A stretch of DNA of 25,042 nucleotides from JAMLIN01 sp964509685 (GTDB taxonomy: Bacteria; Pseudomonadota; Gammaproteobacteria; Burkholderiales; Burkholderiaceae_E). The DNA lies in contig CAZDYQ010000046.1 of the NCBI GenBank assembly GCA_964509685.1, positions 1 through 25,042 of the forward strand. Reading direction: 5' to 3'. The notes below the pieces were generated by a model. It did not search any database and was not told where the DNA came from. It was given only the letters and a program-made list of their open reading frames with translations. Shown piece by piece: positions 7,067 through 15,300 of the stretch. The position numbers were made by a program, and so were the translations under genes. How positions within the stretch are numbered: position 1 is the first letter of the stretch; every line of letters starts with the position of its first letter.

Positions 7067-7771
7067 ATGGACTTCACCGGACGCACAGTCGTGGTCACCG
7101 GCGCGGCCGGCAACCTGGGCAGCGCCGTCGCGCAAGCCTTCGGGGCGCGCGGCGCGAGCCTGGTGCTCGTGGACGTGTCGCGAGAGGGACTGGAAGCCGC
7201 CCACGGCGCCGAGTCGGAGCGCCGGCTGCTGGTGCCCGCGGACCTCGTCGACCAGGCGGCGGTGGATGCCATGGTGGCGGCCGCGCTCGCGCGCTTCGGA
7301 CGGATCGACGTGCTCTGCAACATCGCCGGCGGATTCGCCATGGGAAGCGCGGTCCACGAGACCGACGACGCCACCTGGGAATCGCTCTTCGCCATCAATG
7401 TCCGGACGCTGCTGCGCACCGCGCGGGCGGTCGTGCCCGTCATGATCGACGCGGGCGGCGGGCGGATCGTCAACGTCGGCGCCTTTGCCGCCCAGAAGGG
7501 CGTCGCCCGCATGGGTGCCTACGTGGCATCGAAGAGCGTCGTGATCCGGCTCACCGAGACCATGTCGGCGGAGCTTCGCGAGCAGGGCATCAACGTCAAC
7601 TGCGTGCTGCCGACCATCATCGACACGCCGCAGAACCGGGCGGCGATGCCGGATGCCGATCCCTCGCGATGGGTGAGCCCGCGGGACATCGCGGCCGCGA
7701 TCCTGTTCCTGTCGTCGGACGACGCGCGCGCCATCCATGGCGCGGCGCTGCCGCTGACGGGGCTCGTCTAG
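7067..7771 (+). CDS. SDR-family protein lacking the catalytic serine
   Basis: The 234-residue protein is a short-chain dehydrogenase/reductase fold. It has the nucleotide motif TGAAGNLG, an acidic residue after beta-2 (LVLVDVS) suggesting NAD(H) preference, NIAGG in place of NNAG, and YVASK for the catalytic Tyr and Lys. At the position 13 residues before the Tyr, where SDR enzymes carry the catalytic Ser, the sequence reads VNVGAFAAQ, giving Ala. Activity may therefore be unusual or lost, as in some atypical SDR members. The start at 7067 is chosen because GGAGG lies 6 nt upstream; an ATG at 7055 would add MEGT. It follows trpE by 79 nt and is convergent with the luciferase-like gene. No substrate can be inferred. 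Confidence 0.8.
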   Translation: MDFTGRTVVVTGAAGNLGSAVAQAFGARGASLVLVDVSREGLEAAHGAESERRLLVPADLVDQAAVDAMVAAALARFGRIDVLCNIAGGFAMGSAVHETDDATWESLFAINVRTLLRTARAVVPVMIDAGGGRIVNVGAFAAQKGVARMGAYVASKSVVIRLTETMSAELREQGINVNCVLPTIIDTPQNRAAMPDADPSRWVSPRDIAAAILFLSSDDARAIHGAALPLTGLV

Positions 7772-7774
7772 GCA

Positions 7775-7788
7775 GGCGCCCGCGCGCC
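7775..7788. terminator. Weak hairpin between convergent SDR and monooxygenase genes
   Basis: GGCGC-CCGC-GCGCC gives a 5-bp stem with a 4-nt loop in the 33-nt gap between the two convergent genes. No T-tract is present. Stems of this size are frequent in such GC-rich DNA, so this is only a candidate. Confidence 0.2.
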
Positions 7789-7804
7789 GGGGCCCGTTCG
7801 CCGC

Positions 7805-8800
7805 TCAGGCCGGCGGCTTGAGCCCCACCACCTCGGCGATTATCTCGAAGGAGCGCAGTCGCATCGCCGGGTCGAAGGTGTCCGAGACGATCATCAGCTC
7901 GTCGGCCTGCGTGCGTTCGAGCAGCCGGTCGATGCCCTTGCGAACGGTGTCGGGCCCGCCGACGATGCTGCAGGCGAGCATCTGCATCGCCTGCGCCTTC
8001 TCCTGTTCCGTCCAGTAGGTGTCGATGTCCTCGATCGGTGGCTTCATCGGCTCGCGCTCGCCGCGGAACATGTCGGCGAACGACATCTGCTTGGATGTGA
8101 ACAGGTAGCGGGCCTCCTCGTCGGTCGGCGCGGCGACGATGTTCACCCCGACCAGCGCGTACGGCTTTTCCTGCTGCGGCGACGGCTTGAATCGGGCGCG
8201 GTAGACCTCGAGCGCCATGTCGAGCGCCTGGGGCGCGAAGTGCGAGGCGAACCCGTACGGCAGGCCGAGTTCGGCCGCGAGCTGCGCGCCGAAGAGGCTC
8301 GAGCCGAGGATCCAGATCGGCACCTCGGTGCCCGAGCCGGGGACCGCCTCGATCCGCTGTCCGGGCCGCGCGGGCGCGAGCCAGGCCTGCAGCTCCTGGA
8401 CATCCTGGGGGAAGTTCTCGGCGTCCGCCGGGCTGCGGCGCAGGGCACGCAGCGTGAGCTGGTCGGTCCCCGGCGCGCGGCCCAGGCCGAGGTCGATCCG
8501 GCCGGGAAACAGCGTCGCGAGCGTCCCGAACTGTTCGGCGATGACGTAAGGGGAATGATTGGGCAGCATGATGCCGCCCGAGCCGACCCGGATGCGGCTC
8601 GTGGCGCCCGCGACGTACGCGAGGACCACCGACGTCGCCGAGGTGGTGACCGAGCGCATGTTGTGGTGCTCGGCGATCCAGAAACGGGTGTAACCGAGCG
8701 CCTCGGCATGCCGGGCGAGGTCGCGCGCGCCCACGAGCGCCTCGCGCCTGTCGGAGCCCTGCCGCGTGCGGCCGAGCTCGAGTATCGAATACTGCGTCAT
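7805..8800 (-). CDS. Luciferase-like flavin-dependent monooxygenase (LLM family)
   Basis: The 331-residue TIM-barrel protein resembles the alkanal monooxygenase/YhbW-MsnO8 group, which uses reduced FMN and oxygen. Characteristic stretches are HAEALGYTRFWIAEHHNM (residues about 31-48), RIRVGSGGIMLPNHSPYVIAEQFGTL, FPGRIDLGLGRAPGTD, WILGSSLFGAQLAAELGLPYGFASHF and, near the end, VGGPDTVRKGIDRLLE. Length is normal. GAGG lies 5 nt before the ATG at 8800. It is last in the minus-strand operon after arsR, sqr and the small membrane protein, 44 nt downstream of the latter. Its substrate is unknown. Placement in the operon suggests oxidation or desulfonation of a sulfur compound, but that is inference from neighbours only; many LLM proteins act on other substrates. 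Confidence 0.85.
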   Translation of the reverse strand: MTQYSILELGRTRQGSDRREALVGARDLARHAEALGYTRFWIAEHHNMRSVTTSATSVVLAYVAGATSRIRVGSGGIMLPNHSPYVIAEQFGTLATLFPGRIDLGLGRAPGTDQLTLRALRRSPADAENFPQDVQELQAWLAPARPGQRIEAVPGSGTEVPIWILGSSLFGAQLAAELGLPYGFASHFAPQALDMALEVYRARFKPSPQQEKPYALVGVNIVAAPTDEEARYLFTSKQMSFADMFRGEREPMKPPIEDIDTYWTEQEKAQAMQMLACSIVGGPDTVRKGIDRLLERTQADELMIVSDTFDPAMRLRSFEIIAEVVGLKPPA

Positions 8801-8844
8801 GGGTCCTCGCAAATCGGGATGCTGCCTGCGAGGGCCATTATGGA

Positions 8845-9246
8845 TCAAGCCCGCGCCGCACCTCGTGCGCGACCGTCTTCGGTGCCCGGCCGGCACCGTC
8901 CGCCGCGGCATCGGGGGCAGAAGCCCATCGCCGTATAGGCCAGGATGGCGGTGCCCACCAGGCCCGCGCAGAAGACCAGTGCGATCACGATCCAGTCGAT
9001 CGGGCCGCCCGCGTCGGTGAAGCCGGACGACGAGACCCGCGCCATCACGACGAGCGCGAGGGCGCCGCCGATCACACCGACGAGCTGCGACAGCACCACC
9101 CGCCGTGCGTCGATCCGGCGCTCGCGCCACAGCAGCGCGACGAAGGCCGCCAGGCCCAGCGCGGCCACGCCGACCAGCAGCCAAAGCAGCGGTCCCAGCA
9201 TCTCCTGCAGGATCGCCAGCATGACCCAGGGGTCGAGTTCCTTCAT
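8845..9246 (-). CDS. Small membrane protein with three helices and a Cys-rich tail (DUF5368-like)
   Basis: The 133-residue protein has three hydrophobic segments (about residues 17-40, 50-70 and 84-108), then a basic tail with C110, C113 and C118 in the pattern CxxCxxxxC. The N-terminus MKELDPWVMLAILQEMLGP resembles the uncharacterised DUF5368 family as I remember it; this needs a profile search. GGAGG lies 7 nt before the ATG. It starts 12 nt after the sqr stop, so it is co-translated with the sulfide:quinone oxidoreductase and may act with it at the membrane. The cysteine tail could bind a metal or carry persulfide, but nothing in the sequence proves either. Confidence 0.75.
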   Translation of the reverse strand: MKELDPWVMLAILQEMLGPLLWLLVGVAALGLAAFVALLWRERRIDARRVVLSQLVGVIGGALALVVMARVSSSGFTDAGGPIDWIVIALVFCAGLVGTAILAYTAMGFCPRCRGGRCRPGTEDGRARGAARA

Positions 9247-9258
9247 GACAGTCCTCCG

Positions 9259-10608
9259 TCAGGCGCGGCCGCGCAGCATCTCGATGTAGGTGGGCTTGAG
9301 CGCCATCGTCTTCATCACCCACGTGATCCACAGTTCCTCGAGCGGGGCGATCACGCCCGGGAAGGAGGGCACCAGGTTGTTGCGGTAGTCGAACTCGATG
9401 AGCATTGCGCGCCCCAGCCGCGTGATCAGCGGGCAGGACGTGTAGCCGGTGTAGATCGCGTCGCTGGTGCGGCCGGCGATGTCGGCGACGAGATGATCCA
9501 CCGCGACGGGGACCTGCCACTTCACGCTGGCCGCCGTCTTGCCCTTGGGTACGCCGGCGACGTCCCCGACGCCGAAGACTTCCGGATAGCGGACATGGCG
9601 AAGGGTGCCGGGGTCGACCTCGAGCCAGCCCTGCTCCGCCCACGGCCCGGTCCGCCAGGGCAGCGGACTGTTTCGCACCGCGGCGGGGGCGCGCATCGGC
9701 GGCACGACATTGATGAAGTCGTAGTCCTGCTCCTCGGTGCCCTCCGGGGTGCGGAACACGGCCCTGCGGCGGCCCGGGTCGATCGCCTCGAGCACGCGTT
9801 CGTGACGGACCTGGACGCCGCGATCCTCGAACAGCATGCGGACCTTCTCGGAGACGATGGGAACACCGAAGAGGCTCCGGTCGTGGGCGTTGTAGACGAG
9901 TTCCGCCTTCCCTCGATTGCCCCGCCGCCGGAGGTAGTCGTCCGTGATGAAGGTGTACTTGAGCGGGGCCCCGGCGCACTTCATCTCGGTCGCCGGGCGC
10001 AGGAAGATGCCGCGGCCGCCCCGGTCGGCGAAAGCGGACATCAGCCGCCAGGTCGCGTGGGCCGCGCCGGGGCTGTGGTAGATGCTGCCCAGCCCGTTGC
10101 TCCCGATCAGGCGTTCGTCCATGCCCCGTATCAGGCCGTACTCCAGGCTCAGCCCGGTGGCCACGACGAGGAAGTCGTAGGGATGCTCGGCACCGTCCTG
10201 CGTCACGACCCGCTTGCCGTCGGGGTCGAACTCCGCCACCGCCTGGCCGACGAGCTCCACGCCCCGCGGCACGTACTCGGCAGTGGTCGAGGTGGAATAG
10301 TCGGCCGGCTTGATGCCCGAGGCGATCAGCGTGAAGCCGGGCTGGTAGTAGTGTTCCCGGCGGGCGTCGATAAGCGTGATGCGCGCGCCTTCGAGGGCGG
10401 CGGACAGCCTCGCCGCCGCGGCGAGCCCGGCCGCGCCGGCGCCGGCGATCACGATGCGCGCCGACGTACGCACAGTGGCGGGGGCCGCGAGGGCGGGCAG
10501 GGGCCGCAGCGCCGCGCCCGCGGCGGTCACGGCCCCGAGCTGCACGAGTCGGCGACGCCGCGCGTCCGTCGCCGCGTGCGCGCCGTATCGGTTTCGATGG
10601 TCTGGCAT
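9259..10608 (-). CDS. sqr: Sulfide:quinone oxidoreductase with Tat signal
   Basis: The 449-residue FAD protein oxidises sulfide and passes electrons to quinone. After a twin-arginine-type signal (RRRRLVQLG at residues 17-25, hydrophobic stretch, PALAA at 38-42) comes the FAD motif VIAGAGAAGLAAAARL (53-68), ATG at 150-152, and GVGDVAG (346-352). It has only two cysteines: C211 in MKCAGAPLK and C392 in YTSCPLIT, matching the redox pair of human-type SQR (C201/C379). Quinone-side C-terminal helices end in WVMKTMALKPTYIEML. Flavocytochrome c sulfide dehydrogenase is the main alternative, but the KCAGAP and TSCPL contexts favour SQR. Start ATG 10608 has a GGAGGG site. It is the second gene of the arsR operon. 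Confidence 0.88.
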   Translation of the reverse strand: MPDHRNRYGAHAATDARRRRLVQLGAVTAAGAALRPLPALAAPATVRTSARIVIAGAGAAGLAAAARLSAALEGARITLIDARREHYYQPGFTLIASGIKPADYSTSTTAEYVPRGVELVGQAVAEFDPDGKRVVTQDGAEHPYDFLVVATGLSLEYGLIRGMDERLIGSNGLGSIYHSPGAAHATWRLMSAFADRGGRGIFLRPATEMKCAGAPLKYTFITDDYLRRRGNRGKAELVYNAHDRSLFGVPIVSEKVRMLFEDRGVQVRHERVLEAIDPGRRRAVFRTPEGTEEQDYDFINVVPPMRAPAAVRNSPLPWRTGPWAEQGWLEVDPGTLRHVRYPEVFGVGDVAGVPKGKTAASVKWQVPVAVDHLVADIAGRTSDAIYTGYTSCPLITRLGRAMLIEFDYRNNLVPSFPGVIAPLEELWITWVMKTMALKPTYIEMLRGRA

Positions 10609-10676
10609 CTTCCTCCCTCCAGTGGTCGCGGGGCCGCGCCGCCTCCTCACGGGGCGGTCGAATGGCGCACGTGGCG

Positions 10677-10693
10677 CGGCCGGCCCCCGGCCG
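10677..10693. promoter_or_regulatory. Hairpin between arsR and sqr
   Basis: CGGCCGG-CCC-CCGGCCG forms a perfect 7-bp stem with a 3-nt loop in the 121-nt gap between the arsR stop and sqr start. It could set relative levels of repressor and enzyme mRNA by partial termination or by protecting processed ends. No T-tract is present on the minus strand side. Confidence 0.3.
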
Positions 10694-10729
10694 TTGCGCC
10701 TGCCATGACTTGGGGCGGGATCGCGCCGC

Positions 10730-11119
10730 TCAGCGGGAGCGCGCGCGCTTCGTGGGAGCGGGGGCGAACGCCGCGCGTTTCTCCAGCGCGCGTTCGAACT
10801 GCCGGGCGATGCTGTCGCAGACGATGTCGCAGAGCGCGTACACCGCCGGATCGTCGATGCTGTAGTACGCGCTGTTGCCACGCGTCTCGCGCTTGACGAG
10901 ACCGCGCCGGGTGAGCAGCGCGAGGTGTCGCGAGATGTTCGCGGAGGAATAGCCGCAGAGCCGGGCAAGCTCGCCGACGCTGCGCTCCTGCTTGCGCAGG
11001 AGATTCAGGATCTGCAGGCGCGTCGGCTCCGACAGCGTCTGGAAATACGCCGCCACCTGGGCGAGTGCTTCGTCCGAAAGGCCTTCCATTCGTGGGCAGA
11101 GAGAGCTCGTCGAGTTCAC
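10730..11119 (-). CDS. ArsR/SmtB-family transcriptional regulator
   Basis: The 129-residue winged-helix protein has FQTLSEPTRLQILNLL, the helix-turn-helix VGELARLCGYSSANISRHLALLTRRGLV (split here as VGELARLCGYSS and ANISRHLALLTRRGLV) and the wing RETRGNSAYYSI. Cysteines are C8, C55, C97 and C101. C97 and C101 form CDIVC in the last helix and C55 is in helix 3. The pair typical of persulfide sensors BigR and SqrR (a Cys in the LxILC segment, here N39, and one near position 107) is not present in that form. The start is GTG at 11119 with GAGG 7 nt upstream; ATG 11089 has none. It is divergent from the RND operon and leads the sqr operon, so it probably represses both. Confidence 0.88.
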   Translation of the reverse strand: MNSTSSLCPRMEGLSDEALAQVAAYFQTLSEPTRLQILNLLRKQERSVGELARLCGYSSANISRHLALLTRRGLVKRETRGNSAYYSIDDPAVYALCDIVCDSIARQFERALEKRAAFAPAPTKRARSR

Positions 11120-11171
11120 ATGATGCCTCGATTTCGGTCATGTCGCTCCGCTCGTTTCCGTTGTTGCGTAC

Positions 11172-11205
11172 TTGACTATTTAGCTACGTGCGCAAATACT
11201 AACAA
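11172..11205. promoter_or_regulatory. Divergent promoters with a shared 22-bp dyad operator
   Basis: This is the most AT-rich spot in the window. To the right, TTGACT (11172-11177), 17 nt, AATACT (11195-11200) point to the RND operon. To the left, TTGTTA (11205-11200 minus), 17 nt, TAAATA (11182-11177 minus) point to arsR-sqr. The dyad TATTT-N4-ACGT-N4-AAATA (11177-11198) is symmetric about 11187.5 and covers the core of both promoters. A single ArsR dimer bound here would block both directions. Size and half-site style fit ArsR-family operators; the assignment is inference. Confidence 0.6.
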
Positions 11206-11259
11206 CGAATCGCCAGCTTGTACAGCCCCGTCGTCGCGGGGTGAACCGAACGACCCGAC

Positions 11260-12339
11260 ATGCGACTGTCTCGCCTGCTTTCGATCCTCTCCCTCGCCGG
11301 CCTCGTGGCCACCGGGGCCGCCGCGAACACGGCGACCCCGCCGGGCGATGCCGCCTCGACCGTGGAGGCCGTGGCCGCCACCGGCGGGCGGACGCTGGAG
11401 TTCGACGGCGTGGTCGAGGCGGTGCGGGCCGCCGCCGTGGCGGCACAGGTCCCAGGGGAGATCGTCGGCCTCGAAGTGGCCGAGGGCGACCGCGTCGGGG
11501 AGGGCGCCCTCCTGGTTCGCATCGACGCCCGGGTGGCGGATCGCCAGGCGGCCGCCAACGCCGCGCGGCTCGCCTCCGCGCGCGCGGACCTCGCGGCGGT
11601 GTCGCGCGACGTCGAGCGCCAGCGCCGGCTGTATCGCGAACGCTTCATCAGCGCGGCCGCGCTCGAACGGGCCGAGGCGACGCTTGCGGCGGCGCGCGCC
11701 ACGGTGGACGCCCTGGAGGCGGAGACGAAGGCGGCGCAGGTGCAGAGCGGTCTCCATGACCTGCGGGCGCCCTTCGCCGGCGTGGTGTCCGATGTGCCCG
11801 TGTCCGAGGGCGACATGGCCATGCCGGGCGTCCCGCTGCTGGAGGTCTATGATCCGACGGCGCTTCGTGTCGCGGTGTCCGTGCCGCAGGCGGTGGCAGC
11901 CCGGCTCCACGAGGCGCTCGCCCTGCGGCTCGAGCTGCCGGGCGTTCCCTCCGGCCCGATCGGGGTGACGGCCGCCGATGTGCAGCCGCAGCCGGTCGTG
12001 GATGCGGCAACCCACACGGTGCGGCTGCGGATCCCGCTGCCGGCGATCGACGCGCCGGTGGCCCCGGGCGCGTTCGCCCGCCTTCGCATCGTGCTGTCCG
12101 GCGAGCGTGAGGCGGCGATGCTCGCCGCGCCCGTGCTCGTTCCCGCGGGCGCGATCGTTCGGCGCGCCGAGCTGACCGGCGTGTATGTCCTCGACGACGA
12201 GGGCCGGCCCGTGCTGCGCCAGGTCAGGCTCGGCCGGGCCGCCGACGGCCGGGTCGAGGTGCTCGCGGGCGTGTCCGCCGGCGAGCGGGTGTTCGTCGAC
12301 CCGGTCGCGGCCGGGCGGCTAAGGCGTCCGGGGCCATGA
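11260..12339 (+). CDS. RND efflux periplasmic adaptor subunit (HlyD/MFP family)
   Basis: The 359-residue periplasmic adaptor would bridge an RND pump and an outer-membrane channel. It has a signal peptide (hydrophobic residues about 5-20, AAA near 20-22), and no lipobox, so it is not a lipoprotein. The biotinyl-lipoyl half motif AQVPGEIVGLEVAEGDRVGE lies around residues 61-80. A coiled-coil hairpin spans about residues 95-160, rich in Ala, Arg and Glu, with RLYRERFISAAALERAEATL. The second lipoyl half contains LRAPFAGVVSDVPVSEGDM. A beta-barrel and membrane-proximal domain follow. The ATG lacks a clear ribosome site. The stop overlaps the pump gene start by 4 nt. Confidence 0.9.
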   Translation: MRLSRLLSILSLAGLVATGAAANTATPPGDAASTVEAVAATGGRTLEFDGVVEAVRAAAVAAQVPGEIVGLEVAEGDRVGEGALLVRIDARVADRQAAANAARLASARADLAAVSRDVERQRRLYRERFISAAALERAEATLAAARATVDALEAETKAAQVQSGLHDLRAPFAGVVSDVPVSEGDMAMPGVPLLEVYDPTALRVAVSVPQAVAARLHEALALRLELPGVPSGPIGVTAADVQPQPVVDAATHTVRLRIPLPAIDAPVAPGAFARLRIVLSGEREAAMLAAPVLVPAGAIVRRAELTGVYVLDDEGRPVLRQVRLGRAADGRVEVLAGVSAGERVFVDPVAAGRLRRPGP

Positions 12340-15300
12340 TGCAGGCGCGCGCGAACGGTGATACCGGGCGGCTCGGCATATCCGGCCGCATCGCCGCGGC
12401 ATTCCAGCAGGCGCGGATCACGCCGCTGCTTGCAATCGCGCTGCTCCTGCTCGGTGCATTCGCGCTGATGGTGACGCCGCGCGAGGAGGAGCCGCAGATC
12501 GACGTCACCATGGTGAACGTCTTCATCCCGTTCCCAGGCGCCTCGGCGCGCGATGTCGAATCCATGGTGGCCGGTCCGGCCGAGCAGGTCCTGGGCCGGA
12601 TCCCGGACGTGGAGCACGTGATGTCGGTGTCGCGCCCCGGGCTTGCCCTCGTCACCGTCCAGTTCGAGGTCGGCGTGTCGCGCACGGAGGCGGTGGTCCG
12701 CGTGCACGACACGCTCGCCTCGCATGCGGACTGGCTGCCCGCCGGGCTCGGCGTCCTGCCGCCGCTCGTCCGGCCGAAGGGGATCGACGACGTTCCCATC
12801 GTGACCCTCACGCTGTTCACCGAGGACGGCTCGCGGGGACCGTACGACCTCGAGCGCATCGCCCACAGCATCCAGGCGGACCTCAAGCGGGTTCCCGGCA
12901 CCCGCGACGTGACGGTGATCGGCGGGCCCGGCCGGGCGGTCATGGTGGAGATCGAGCCCGCCCGCATGGCCGCGCTGGGCGTCACCGTGGCGGACCTGCG
13001 CCGAGCCCTCGTCTCGGCCAATGCCGGCCTGCCGGCAGGCGATCTCCTTGCCGGGAACCGGTCGATCGCGATCGAGGCGGGCGGCTTCCTGCGCGATGCC
13101 GAGGAGGTCGCGGGCCTGCTCGTACGCGTCCACGAGGGCAGGCCCGTGTTCGTCGGCGACGTCGCCGAAGTCAGGGAAGGCGCGCCGGCGGCGAGCCGCT
13201 ACGTCTGGCATGGCGTCGACGACGACGAGGGGCAGGGGATGAAGGAGCATCCGGCGGTGACCCTCGCGATCACGAAGAAGCCGGGGAAGAACGCGATCGA
13301 CGTGGCGCGGGCGGTCCTCGAGCGGGTGCAGGACCTGCGCAACACCGTGGTCCCGGCCGACGTGCAGGTCGCGGAGACGCGCAACTACGGGGCCACCGCC
13401 CAGGAGAAGGCGCGCCAGCTCATCCAGAAGCTGCTCTTTGCCACGGTGTCGGTCGTCGCCCTGGTCTTCGTCGCGCTGGGGCGCCGCGAGGCGGCGATCG
13501 TCGGCAGCGCCGTCGTCCTGACGCTTGCCGCGACCCTGTTCGCCTCGTGGGCCTGGGGGTTCACCCTCAATCGGGTCTCCCTCTTCGCCCTCATCTTCTC
13601 GATCGGCATCCTCGTCGACGACGCGATCGTGGTCGTGGAGAACATCCATCGGCACCAGGGCCTGCATCCGGGCAGGTCGCTGCCCGCCATCATTCCGGCC
13701 GCGGTGGACGAAGTCGGTGGCCCGACCATCCTGGCGACGTTCACGGTGATCGCGGCGCTCCTGCCGATGGCCTTCGTCACGGGCCTGATGGGGCCCTACA
13801 TGAGCCCGATCCCGATCAACGCCAGCATGGGCATGTTCCTGTCGCTGGTGATCGCCTTCGTCGTCACGCCCTGGCTGGCGAACCGGTGGATGCGGGCCGC
13901 GCCGCCGCCCGCGCAGGACGAGGGGCCGTCGGGGGCATCGCCCGGCGCGTTCACCCGGCTGGTGCGGCCCCTGCTCGAGCGGGCCTTCAGGCCCCTGCTC
14001 GATGCGCGCCGCGGGGCCCGCAACCGGCGCCTGCTCGGGCTGGCCGTGGTCCTGCTCATCACGGCCTCGATGGCCCTGCCGCTCGCTGGCCTTGTCGTGC
14101 TCAAGATGCTGCCCTTCGACAACAAGTCGGAGTTCCAGGTCGTCGTCGACATGCCCGAGGGCACCCCGGTGGAGCGCACCGCGGCGGTACTGCAGGCGCT
14201 TGGCGCGCACCTGCTGGCCCAGCCCGAGGTCACGAGCTACCAGGCGTACGCCGGCACCGCATCGCCGATGAACTTCAACGGCCTGGTGCGCCAGTACGAC
14301 CTGCGCGAAGGCGGCGAAGTGGGCGACCTGCAGGTCAGTCTCGTGGACAGGCGTGCTCGCGACGAGCAGAGCCATGCCATCGCCACCCGGCTGCGTCCCG
14401 CGCTGCAGGAGATCGGTCGGCGCATGGGCGCCAATGTCAAGGTGGTGGAGGTTCCCCCGGGTCCGCCGGTACTCTCCCCGATCGTGGCCGAGGTCTACGG
14501 GCCCGATGCCGCCGGCAGGGACCGGGTGACCGCGGCCGTGCGCGAGGCGTTCGAAGGTACGCCCGGCGTGGTGGACGTGGACGACACCCGCGTCGCCGTG
14601 GCGCCGCGGACGGTGTTCGCCGTCGATCGCCGCAAGGCCGCCATGCTCGGCATCTCCCAGCAGGACATCGTCGCCACCCTGCGCGCCGGTCTCGCCGGCG
14701 AGGCGACGGCCTACCTCCACGACCAGTCGCGCCGTCCCGCGGCGGCCGTGCTGCAGTTGCCGCCCGAGCGGCATGGCGACATCGAGGCACTCCTGCAGCT
14801 CGGCGTGCGGGGTGCGAACGGCGCGGTGGTGCCCGTCCGCGAGCTGGTCACGGCGATCGACAGCCTGCGGGAGCAGCCGATCCATCACAAGGACCTCCTC
14901 CCCGTCGCCTACGTGACGGCCGACATGGCCGGCGACGTGGACAGCCCGCTCTACGGCATGTTCCGGATGCGCGAGGCGATCGCGCGAATCGAGGCGCCCG
15001 GCGGCGGCCCGCTCCGGGAGCTCTTCATCCGGCAGCCCGACGATCCCTGGCGCGACTACTCGATCAAGTGGGACGGGGAGTGGCAGATCACCTACGAGAC
15101 GTTCCGCGACATGGGGCTTGCCTATGCCGTCGGCCTGGTGCTGATCTACCTGCTCGGCGTCGCCCAGTTCGGTTCCTACCTCGTCCCGCTGGTCATCATG
15201 GCGCCGATCCCGCTCACGCTCATCGGGGTGCTGCCCGGCCACGCGCTGCTGGGAGCGCAGTTCACCGCCACGAGCATGATCGGCATGATCGCGCTCGCGG

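Noticed and set aside
5134..7512. Long minus-strand frame opposite trpE and the SDR gene
   Set aside because: Same cause: antisense shadow with no domain, no start signals, and a confident gene on the other strand.
9259..10608. Flavocytochrome c sulfide dehydrogenase flavoprotein (fccB)
   Set aside because: No cytochrome subunit gene is adjacent, and the cysteine contexts KCAGAP and TSCPL fit SQR better.
10730..11119. Calling the regulator BigR, SqrR or ArsR by name
   Set aside because: The cysteine positions do not match the BigR/SqrR pair, and the arsenic CVC motif is missing. Only the family can be supported.
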